DNA of 64,000 nt, taken from NCBI GenBank assembly GCA_032622095.1, contig CP136069.1:184875122-184939121 (forward strand). Direction: 5' to 3'. This DNA is from Siphonodentalium dalli (lineage: Eukaryota > Mollusca > Scaphopoda > Gadilida > Siphonodentaliidae). The notes under the pieces were generated by a model. It ran no database searches. It was not told the origin of the DNA and saw nothing but the letters and a program-made list of their open reading frames with translations. The position numbers and the translations under genes were made by a program. Below are positions 13,187 to 23,500 of the stretch, one piece after another (the stretch's first letter is position 1; each line of letters starts with the position of its first letter).

Positions 13187-13622
13187 TCAAATTTTATTTT
13201 CAGCTATGATTGATTTTACTAAATTAACATATTCTCTACAGTACAGAAGAGAATTATTAAATTTCCAAAACCCTGGACCAGTTTTGATGTCACTGACGTT
13301 TAATGAGAGTGAAATAATAGAATGATCTGATTTGTACCTAGGTAAAATTTCCGGTCCTTCTCCAGTTAGATTAAGGAGGTCCTCAGAGATTAAAAAATAA
13401 TCTAGCCTCGCCATTTTAACTGGGGATTTTCTTCTCCACGTGTAACGTCTTTCTTGTTTATTGAATAGTCTCCACACGTCAACTAGTTCAAGGCTGCCGG
13501 CAAGGTCAACAACTTCATTTATTGCATGGGGTTTATTTATATGTTTGTAGTTATAAGTGTCTAGGTCTTGTTTCTGAATAAGATTCCAGTCTCCACACAT
13601 GATTATTTGCGTGTTCCCAATC
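13187..13622 (-). pseudogene. LINE ORF2 endonuclease domain, 5'-truncated
   Basis: The frame encodes the C-terminal two thirds of an APE-like endonuclease: IIMCGDWN (the GDxN motif), then ARLDYFLISEDL, then SDHSIISLSL, whose SDH includes the catalytic histidine. This nuclease nicks target DNA to prime reverse transcription. The N-terminal part is lost by 5' truncation at 13622. The open frame extends to 13705, but the last 83 bp belong to the host LINE (13633-13705) plus the duplicated target. A TGA at 13187 ends it in frame with the RT. Confidence 0.9.
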
Positions 13623-13632
13623 TGGGATATGT
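13623..13632. repeat. target-site duplication of L1-like LINE, 5' side
   Basis: TGGGATATGT matches 9494-9503 exactly and marks the truncated 5' border of the LINE. Confidence 0.85.
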
Positions 13633-13705
13633 TGGTGTCATTCCATCGACCTTTCTCTATTGGCAAGCGATGATTACAAGTACGGAATTGACAAAGAGTT
13701 ATCAC
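13633..13705 (-). pseudogene. older LINE, 5' half of split C-terminal domain
   Basis: The minus strand encodes FRTCNHRLPIEKGRW, the same motif as KLRTRNNRLPIEVSSW in the LINE at 30940-31443 and FRVRNHYLPVESGS at 19393. If the 4.1-kb insertion and one copy of the duplication are removed, this frame runs on into the Cys/His motif at 9281-9493 without a break. Upstream of 13705 the frame is closed. Confidence 0.8.
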
Positions 13706-16561
13706 GTTTCACCAGCAGACGGCACTTAGCAACGATGATACACCCATTTTTTATTATTTTCATTCCATTAGTATTGCATTGTCATAAGCCAAAACGTTCA
13801 GATCATACGCTTGTTGCATGTAATACTAGCCAAAATGTATACCTGTCTGAAAATTCAAATCGGCGAAATATCGAAATCATATTCAACTCATACTCTTCAC
13901 AGATAGTAAGTGTTGGAGAACAATACCAACTTAAAGAAAGAATGCATTAGAATGGTACCGTCTCTGTGATACATATATTACTGTTTCTACTGATTTCATT
14001 ACAGGAGGTGATAATAGCCTGGTGAAGCCACACATCCATGTAACTTGTAATGCGTGCTAATATGGCATTGCTATGGATACACACTTGGCAGGAAGTCGTG
14101 TGATTTTACGGCGCCAAAGCTACACGTTTTGAGATATCGACCCAACTTGTAGAAGAATGTGTAAACAATAATCTAGCGGTAAGCGACATGTCCACAGTGA
14201 AACCGCCGTTACTTCAATCAAGACACAATATGTCCACTCGGAACATTTTATTGTCCTATATTCTCCTACTGCAAGAATAGCGTTGGTTTCTCACTATATA
14301 ATATCTTATCAGAAGATTGGATTATTCCACTTTGCTATAAGTTTCGTAATGCTACACATTTTACACAAAACTTCTAAACGGCTTGACCATGTACATGCAG
14401 GCGGAATGTTCACATTAATCAGGTTACTTTGGTTGGCAATGGCAACACACGTTACAAGTTACATGTATAAGTGGCTGAACCTAGTTATTGTTCTTCATAA
14501 TTTACAGAAGATAATTCGTTGATTTTATTATCAAAATTAAAAATGTTCCATACTTAAGAGTTGTATTAGCGAACAAAATCCTGAACCTACAGAATTGAAG
14601 AATGTTAAGACATATGAGTAAGCCATCGGACCACTCTCACAGATGTGCACCCTGGTCAAGCAGTGTATGGGGAATTTGATTATAAGCGGAGATGATCACA
14701 TGATCACAGCATACTGGCAATATGGTCATCAATGGAAACAGGCACATTGGTGGCCAAGTTTCAGGATGCGTATGGTGATATTGGTGCTCTCGAACTGCAT
14801 TCCAGGATATGGGTAACCGGATCACCACACGAGAAGTGCTCTATGTCAGTCAATGGCAGTCATGCGGGTTCTGGATATGTCTAACTTGACCGACCACTGC
14901 TGGAATTGTATTTGAGTGGCCAAGTCCCATGATAAGAATATATTGTTATTGCTAGATATACTTGTATGCCGCGCATTTCACAACAGTTCGAGTATAGTGA
15001 CTTCTTGAAATTGACCACCACAATATGAATACATAATATTGATATTCTAGACATCTACAGACAAGATCATTGGCGATCCAGTATCGGGATACGTACAATA
15101 AACCGCCCCAGATGACTCGCAATTGCCCCCCCCCAGTCCAACCCAGTCCAACGGTACAGGAAAACTAGAGGAGTCATATACCGTATCTGTTATCTGGTCA
15201 CCACTTAAATTTGGCACATTGATATATCAGTCCCTATGTATCGCCATGCCACTACCTGGTAAGTCCTAGTTGCAGACGCTCCGATGCCAAAACATATTGG
15301 CACGGATATGTGTGGTGTGTATTTTAGCTGATATATGAGTGATTTGATCGCTGCTTTCGACCACCCACCACGATGACGTGACCCAGTCCCTAGATACCAC
15401 TACTATGGCACTATTGAGGTACCGGATAACATACTATGGGGAGACTATAACCCAGTTCCAAGACATCGCTGTTCTATACTGGCCAACTGACCAACAGCTT
15501 TCTGAATACCGGCACTATGATCCATGTTGAGATACAGGTAACCTGCCATTAATGTGAATATACCCAGTCCATGTACATTTTATGCGACCCCTTGATACAT
15601 AGATATATTATAATGCTGGCCACCACTGATGACCAATTCACACACTGTCTACCAAATCGGAGATGTAATCACCAGAGAGCCAGCCTTAACATGCCACAAT
15701 ACTAACTTGCTTCAGGGATCAATGTCGTAGTATTTTGGCACTCAATACAAGCAATGACTTATTGTCTACTATAACATTGTTTGAACATTTCTTTCAAAAC
15801 TAAACTTCCTTGCTTCAAGAGAAAACCAATCAGTGTTACCAAGAGGGTATATCTGATGAGTTAGTGAATCATAGGGTATGCTATATCACGATGCTAGCCA
15901 CTAGTTCGGCGACAACTGTGGAGGATCCGCTCCTCGAAATCTCATTCCGCCCTAGCAAATGCCGATTCCGTTGTGAGTTTTTACGCTTGTCGATCGAGCA
16001 AATTTCAAATTTACCAGCCGAAAAACTTAAAAACAAGATATAATGCAAGTGTAATAACATATTATGTTAATATTTACCTCTAGCTTCAACCGGGACATGT
16101 TCTCCTATAATGTTGTTGCCTAAAAAGCCAGCAAAATGCTGTAATCGGTGATTTATGTATTCATCGTTGAAAACTTTCCTACATCAGTTTCGCGCCGGAA
16201 GTCGCACATTTTACTTTGAAATTGTGCTGAGCGATCGATATATCGATTAGCAGGGCAAATAATCAACGATGACACCAGAGATAACTATGGTTTTTGACTG
16301 AAAACGAAAATTATCATGAATGAGTACAAGCAAATACCGGTTGGAAAATCGATATTTGCGTGTACATCTACCCACGAATGATATAATGTCAGTCAAAAGC
16401 AGTAGGTTTCCTTTTTATAATATGCGGTTTCGTGATTTCAATTTACAATTATTGCTGTCAGGCGATTGTTTCGCCGAATTAACTGTAGATGGAATTGTAC
16501 TTAAGTGCAATACGAATATTCATTATTGCGCTTAAGCGCAATTAGATCTTCCTTATTGTGC
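13706..16561. other. unassigned DNA, weak dispersed repeats
   Basis: About 14330-14480 resembles about 1065-1215. About 14600-15800 has recurrent words such as CCAGTCC, TATTGGCAC and GGCCAC and looks like decayed repeat. A C9 run lies at 15126-15134. Short open frames (e.g. 15810-16043, 16320-16535) show no domain and no splice context. Confidence 0.4.
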
Positions 16562-16995
16562 TTAAAGGTGCATAGTTGGAATTATTATTTCCTAGGCTTC
16601 GGTGGTGAAAAATATTTGATTCGAGTCGAGGAACCCACCCATCAAAGTTCAGAGTGATCAAATATTGATTTTTGAAATCTATTATTTTTACCACCGATAA
16701 TTTTTAGTGGCCAAGTAAAAGGTCGACGAGAAGACGGTTTCGGGCCAAATTGCGGATCAACATGGATAACTCTAAAATCAAGTGGCTTTTTGTGTCAAAT
16801 AATTGACAAACCGGCAAAATTTCGTTGAACAAAATGTTGATAAATAAGAGGTTTTGGGCAATTTTGTACTATAGTTGACTGGTTTATTTTTGGGCAATTA
16901 ATCGATTCTGATAACTGGAGCAGCAATTAAAACATTGTTGTTGTTGTTGGAATATGATGATATGGGGACCATCGAATCGGATTGAGTACATTTAA
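16562..16995. mobile_element. TTAA-flanked MITE, copy 1
   Basis: The ends read TTAAAGGTGCATAG and GGATTGAGTACATTTAA, inverted versions of the family terminus AGGTACTCAATCCGATC seen at 43437, 57278 and 58971. Inside the left end are the shared words GGCTTCGG, TTTGATTCGAGTC and GAGGAACCCACCCATCAAAG. TTAA lies at both ends. There is no coding capacity. Confidence 0.8.
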
Positions 16996-18090
16996 GCTCA
17001 ATTATTTATAAATGTCAATTTGACTTCCCATATACATGTACATCTATGTTTTGTCTTTTTAATAAAGTACCTCAAGATATTATAGGAAAATAAAAAAAAC
17101 ATCGCATCAAAATCAACACCAGTGACGTTGTAGATCTGTTGTAGTATAAGTTACTAATTCGTTGTACTTTGTTAATCATTATAGGACAATTTACAGTCAT
17201 GTAGAACCGATGTGGAGCCAGCAAAATGAAGCAATTAATTGGATTACAGTAAACATTTATCCATGTCAGGAATCGGAACGCTGAAAATGTGCGTGTCGTA
17301 AATCGGAACACTCCGAAAACAGACATCGGAACGTATGGTAGTGATACTTTTAAGGCAACATGTCAAGCTAAAATAGCGTATTTTGATCAACTCTATTTTT
17401 AAAATAACGATGGGTTGTTTGCGGATACATGTAAGCAATTTGTCCAACTACAGAATAAGTAATTGGAGAGTAGAATACCTTAGAAACAAATCCTAACATT
17501 TGAATGTGTAATCCCATGAGTTGCTCCCTCGATATACACCAATTAGTAAACATGGTCGTGGAACATCGAGCAAAACGTTCGTGGAATCGTAACTTATACC
17601 GCTCGGAATTGGAATTTTGCTCGGGCGGAATGACATTTCGAGGAGCATATCCCCCACAGTGTCGGCGACCATAGTGATGGCTAGTAGATGCTAGAATTTA
17701 TATGACTCGGTATATGTATGCTCGTGTCCAACATGAGATGATTTTAGCACAATAACTGCTGGCATGACTTTCAAAGGACCACTTTCTCTAATTTGGTGAG
17801 ATATCAACATTCACTGGGAGCGAACTTCTGTTTTTATCGATGAGCTCAATCTCAATTGATGGCTGAATAAACAGAATTAGCACAACGTGTATAAGATACA
17901 TATTACGGTCTCACGTTTTAAGTAAGGAATATGTCTATGCTCAATGCTCCTGTATCCACACTCTAGTTCTGTCTTTAACTCACTGACTTAATCTTTCATA
18001 TCAAGGTATTCAACAGCTAAATTATATTCCACCATTTTGATTCCAAAAACATGATGGTGATATTATATTCTGGACAATAGGTACTAATTC
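16996..18090. other. unassigned DNA
   Basis: Only short overlapping frames on the minus strand (17072-17553) occur, with no domain. No exon or repeat is evident. Confidence 0.4.
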
Positions 18091-18250
18091 TTGGACGCGA
18101 CGGTAATGGTAGTTATATACTCTCATAACAGCCTGTTCTCGTGTTTTGGACGCGACGGTAATGGTAGTTATATACTCTCATAACAGCCTGTTCTCGTGTT
18201 TTGGACGCGACGGTAATGGTAGTTATATACTCTCATAACAGCCTGTTCTC
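18091..18250. repeat. 55-bp tandem repeat, 2.9 copies
   Basis: TTGGACGCGACGGTAATGG starts at 18091, 18146 and 18201, giving an exact 55-bp period. The copies are essentially identical, so the expansion is recent. The last copy lacks its final ~5 bp. Confidence 0.95.
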
Positions 18251-18960
18251 CTGAAAAATCTCACGTTATCTGAACGTCTTTTAGGTCGATACGATGCTTA
18301 TAATCGCCTCGTTTTGAGTCGATAATGTGCTGAAAATGAGAACGTTGTAGTCACATTATATCGACTCATAATGGGGCAATTCTAAGCAGATGATATGCGG
18401 ACAATGACACAAATAAACCAACTCACGAGCTTTCAGGTGAATGCTCTTTAACATGTGTTTTCAATGTGGCCCGCGCCATAACACGAAATAACGGCGATGA
18501 CTCCATTATCTGCTTATTTCAGAATCAAATACTCACATTGTGCACATAATTCCCATTATATGTCGATTGTGTGTGTATTTGTGGGAGGATATGCTGCTCA
18601 TAATTGCTACCAAATTGAATACATGTAGGTTCGACATATTCAAAATATAACCTTTCTAAACATTGCCCACATGTGATTGTCCTTTTCTTGAATACTGACC
18701 AGAGAATCGATTAACATGTTAGCATGCCAATTGTTTCCCACCGCACGTAGTGCCTATATGTCAAAGTTTGGGCAATACATGTATTCTGCAATGCGTTGGG
18801 TGATTAACATGAGGTAAATTTACTTAATAAATTATTTTTGGCCAAATCCTTGTTACCCACATCTTTAACACCTGTTCCTATAATGTATAACTTGGTGGCA
18901 TATAGTTGGTATTTTATTTCTGTGACCTTACGTGTATATATATATTGAATTTTTCAAATT
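18251..18960. other. unassigned DNA
   Basis: Words GTCGATA/TATCGAC recur at about 18283-18365, otherwise no structure or gene is visible. Confidence 0.35.
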
Positions 18961-19250
18961 GTTTGGAAGAGAAAACGAGATTTTGATCTTTTAACCAACA
19001 TTTACTTAAATATATCTCATACTAGCTGGTGGACCCGACTTCGTCCGGGCTGTTTCCCGTCTGCTTTTCGGCGAATTGCGCGATTTGACCTTGAATTGAC
19101 CATTTTGAAGGTCAAGATCAGGTTGAGGTCACGATTTAACCCGTCCAAAATACTCCCCGGACAAAAGTACCCGACAAAAGTACCTTGGAAGCGAAAATGA
19201 GTTTTTAATCTTTTAACCAACATTTACTTAAATATATCTCATATATTGAC
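18961..19250. repeat. 222-bp-spaced direct repeat around a GACCCGACTTCGTCCGGG segment
   Basis: A ~60-bp stretch containing TTTTAACCAACATTTACTTA then AATATATCTCATA occurs at 18961-19020 and again at 19183-19243, 222 bp apart. Between them lies GGTGGACCCGACTTCGTCC, a motif of a kind common at the edge of invertebrate retroelements. This is probably 1.3 units of a tandemly repeated element tail. Confidence 0.6.
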
Positions 19251-19380
19251 CCCCATATCATGAACTATATATATATATACCAAGTTTCATGATTTTATCC
19301 AATTTTGCACATTTTGGCCATTTTTAGGATCTAAGATAAATTTCGGTCGTGAGACATATATATCGAGTATATACAATAAC

Positions 19381-19911
19381 TTAGTAACCGCCATGTTACG
19401 GTTCAGGGTCAGAAACCACTACTTACCAGTTGAATCGGGATCCTGTGTAGGTTCAGGTTATTCAGACAGAAAGTGTAATTTATGTAATTTAGAACTCGGT
19501 GATGAATTCCATGTAATTTTAAAATGCCCTGCACTGCAGACTACGAGAGAAATATATCAAACACTACTTCCACCAAAAACCGAATATTATTAAACTGAAT
19601 GAACTATTCAATTCGGGAAAGGGGAAGAGAACACAAAATCATTCACTATTCATTAAAAGGGTTATGCCATTCTTTAGGCTCTACTGAGGCATTATATAAC
19701 CGCACACGTTAGAACACCACCATGGGTTGTTGAATTAAATAATTTTTGAATTTCACTATATATTGTGTATTATCTTGCACAGAATAATCACTCAAAACTC
19801 ATTATGCATTGCACACTATATACTATACACGTGTTATTATATTATAATTATGCACATACTCTGTAATATCTAACATGATGAAGAGTAAATGAATTGAATT
19901 GAATTGAATTA
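19381..19911 (+). mobile_element. LINE 3' end with AATTG-type tail
   Basis: An open frame (19393-19593) encodes FRVRNHYLPVE followed by CNLCNLELGDEFHVILKC, the C-terminal motif also found at 50260, 30940 and 9281-9493. A frameshift near 19592 leads into a further ~30 residues that end near 19684. About 210 bp of 3' UTR follows, then the tail GAATTGAATTGAATTGAATT at about 19891-19910. Only the last ~530 bp is kept, so this is a strongly 5'-truncated copy. Confidence 0.85.
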
Positions 19912-20508
19912 GTAAGGGTATAATAGTGCACATATGTGCGGACATAGGTCGTTTAAGTGTATAGTAGTGCACATAGGTACGGAGATAGGTCGGTAAGTGT
20001 ACAGTAGTGCATTAACCCTGATACGTTTGACATATAGGTCGGTAAGTGTATAATAGGATAGTAAATAACAAAACTCATGTTCTGTCCGATACAGCGCGTC
20101 GTTGCTTTCTTGCAAATGGAAAATGAAACTATGACCTTGTTAATTACCCACCACCTTGTTAACACGTCGCTTGCATATATCTATGACAGAGAAAGATACG
20201 GAAGATTAAGGAATAACTCGCGAAAACGGAAACCAATGTGGCGGCCTCGCATCTACGATCTAATTTGTCGCTTGCATGTTCTCGAACAAATGTCAATGAA
20301 CACAAAGGAATAAGGCCGAATTATTTCTGACAAAAAAATCGCAATTTCAAACTATCAATTTGAAGGAAAAACTTCATAATCATTTATAAACAATGTATGC
20401 TCTAGTACAATTTATAATAACATCTGTTCATATACCCTCACAATATGAGCCATTTGACGAACTATTTTTTGGTGGAAAATCACAATAAAACAACATATTG
20501 TCTGAAAA
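19912..20508. other. unassigned DNA before the minisatellite
   Basis: About 19915-20060 has imperfect repeats of ATAGGTCGGTAAGTGTATA and TAGTGCACATA (period ~35-50 bp). An open frame at 20077-20313 shows no domain. Nothing else is seen. Confidence 0.45.
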
Positions 20509-23500
20509 GATGAATCAGCGTGGTGTGTTTATGATGAATCAGTGTGGAGTGTTTATGATGAATCAGTGTGGAGTGTTTATGACGAATCAGTGTGGTGTGT
20601 TTATGACTGTCATAAGATGAATCAGTGTGGTGTGTTTATGATGAATCAGTGTGGTATGTTTATGATGAATCAGTGTGGAGTGTTTATGACGAATCAGTGT
20701 GGTGTGTTTATGATGAATCAGTGTGGAGTGTTTATGATGAATCAGTGTGGAGTGTTTATGACGAATCAGTGTGGTGTGTTTATGACTGTCATAAGATGAA
20801 TCAGTGTGGAGTGTTTATGATGAATCAGTGTGGAGTGTTTATGATGAATCAGTGTGGAGTGTTTATGACGAATCAGTGTGGTGTGTTTATGACTGTCATA
20901 AGATGAATCAGTGTGGTGTGTTTATGATGAATCAGTGTGGTATGTTTATGATGAATCAGTATGGAGTCTGTATGCTGAATCAGTGTGGTGTGTTTATGAT
21001 GAATTAGTGTGGAGTGTTTATGATGCATCAGTGTGGTGTGTTTGAGATGAATCAGTGTGGTGTGTTTATGATGAATCAGTGTGGAGTGTTTATGATGAAT
21101 CAGTGTGGAGTGTTTATGATGAATCAGTGTGGAGTGTTTATGACGAATCAGTGTGGTGTGTTTATGACTGTCATAAGATTAATCAGTGTGGTGTGTTTAT
21201 GATGAATCAGTGTGGTATGTTTATGATGAATCAGTATGGAGTCTGTATGCTGAATCAGTGTGGTGTGTTTATGATGAATCAGTGTGGAGTGTTTATGATG
21301 CATCAGTGTGGTGTGTTTGAGATGAATCAGTGTGGTGTGTTTATGATGAATCAGTGTGGAGTGTTTATGATGAATCAGTGTGGTGTGTTCAAAATGAATC
21401 AGTGTGGTGTGGTTATGATGAATCAGTATGGTGTGTTTATGATGAATCAGAGTGGAGTGTTTATGATGAATCAGTGTGGTGTGTTTATGATGAATCAGCG
21501 CGGTGTGTGTATGATGAATCAGAGTGGAGTGTTTATGATGAATCAGAGTGGAGCGTTTATGATGATTCAGAGTGGAGTGTTTATGATGAATCAGTGTGGT
21601 GTGTTTATGGGGAATCAGTGTGGAGTGTTTAAGATGAATCAGTGTGGAGTGTTTATGATGAATCAGTGTGGTGTGTTTATGATGAATCAGAGTGGTGTGT
21701 TTATGATGAATCAGTGTGGTGTGTTTATGATGAATCAGTGTGGTGTGTTTATGGTGAATCGGTGTGGAGTGTTTATGATGAATCAGAGTGGACTGTTTAT
21801 GACGAATCAGAGTGGACTGTTTATGATGAATCAGAGTGGAGTGTTTATGATGAATCAGAGTGGAGTGTTTATGATGAATCAGAGTGGAGTGTTTATGATG
21901 AATCAGAGTGGAGTGTTTATGATGAATCACAGTGTACTGTTTATGATGAATCAGTGTGGTGTGTTTATGATGAATTAGTGTGGTGTGTTTATGATGAATC
22001 AGTGTGGTGTGTTTATGATGAATCAGTGTGGTGTGTTTATGATGAATCAGTGTGGTGTGTTTATGATGAATCAGCGCGGTGTGTTTATGATGAATCAGAG
22101 TGGAGTGTTTATGATGAATCAGAGTGGAGTGTTTATGATGAATCAGAGTGGAGTGTTTATGATGAATAAGTGTGGAGTGTTTATGATGAATCAGTGTGGT
22201 GTATTTATGATGAATCAGTGTGGAGTGTTTATGATGAATCAGAGTGGACTGTTTATGATGAATCAGAGTGGACTGTTAATGATGAATCAGTGTGGAGTGT
22301 TTATGATGAATCAGAGTGGAGTGTTTATGATGAATCAGTGTGGTGTGTTTATGATGAATCAGTGTGGTGTGTTGATGATAAATCAGTGTGGTGTGTTATG
22401 ATGAATCAGTGTGGAGTGGTTATGATGAATCAGGGTGGAGTGTTTATGAAGAATCAGTGTGGTGTGGTTATGATGAATCAGAGTGGAGTGTTTATGATGA
22501 ATCAGTGTGGTGTGTTTATGATGAATCAGCGAGGTGTGTTTATGATGAATCAGAGTGGAGTGTTTATGGTGAATCAATGTGGAGTGTTTATGATGAATCA
22601 GTGTGGTGTGTTTATGGTGAATCAGTGTGGTGTGTTTATGATGAATTAGTGTGGTGTGTTTATGGTGAATCAGTGTGGAGTGTTTAAGATGAATCAGTGT
22701 GGAGTGTTTATGATGAATCAGTGTGGTGTGTTTATGATGAATCAGAGTGGTGTGTTTATGATGAATCAGTGTGGTGTGTTTATAATGAATCAGAGTGGTG
22801 TGTTTATTATGAATCAGTGTGGTGTGTTTATGATGAATCAGTGTGGTGTGTTTATGATGAATCAGTGTGGTGTGTTTATGGTGGATCAGTGTGGAGTGTT
22901 TAAGATGAATCAGTGTGGAGTGTTTATGATGAATCAGTGTGGAGTGTTTATGATGAATCAGAGTGGTGTGTTTATGATGAATCAGTGTGGTGTGTTTATG
23001 ATGAATCAGTGTGGTGTGTTTATGATGAATCAGTGTGGTGTGTTTATGGTGAATCAGTGTGGAGTGTTTAAGATGAATCAGTGTGGAGTGTTTATGATGA
23101 ATCAGTGTGGTGTGTTTATGATGAATCAGTGTTGTGTGTTTATGATGAATCAGTGTGGTGTGTTTATGATGAATCAGTGTGGACTGTTTATGATGAATCA
23201 GTGTGGTATGTATATGATGAATCAGTGTGGAGTGTTTATGATGAATCAGTGTGGTGTGTTTATGATGAATCAGTGTGGTGTGTTTATGATGAATCAGTGT
23301 GGAGTGTTTATGATGAATCAGCGCGGTGTGTTTATGATGAATCAGAGTGGAGTGTTTATGATGAATCAGAGTGGAGTGTTTAAGATGAATCAGTGTGGAG
23401 TGTTTATGATGAATCAGTGTGGTGTGTTTATGATGAATCAGAGTGGTGTGTTTATGATGAATCAGTGTGGTGTGTTTATGATGAATCATTGTGGTGTGTT

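Larger units (their letters stand above)
9504..13622 (-). mobile_element. L1/Tx1-like LINE, 5'-truncated, 4.1 kb
   Basis: The element runs on the minus strand from 13622 to a poly(A) tail at 9504-9514, with ~715 bp of 3' UTR after the last stop codon. It carries the end of an APE-type endonuclease, a full RT and a C-terminal Cys-rich region. Ten bases, TGGGATATGT, flank both ends exactly, which is the hallmark of target-primed reverse transcription. It landed inside the C-terminal coding region of an older LINE. ORF1 and the first part of the endonuclease are missing through 5' truncation. ORF2 has one in-frame TGA (13187) and one frameshift (about 11144-11153), so it is inactive. Few lesions and a perfect duplication suggest a fairly recent insertion. 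Confidence 0.92.
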
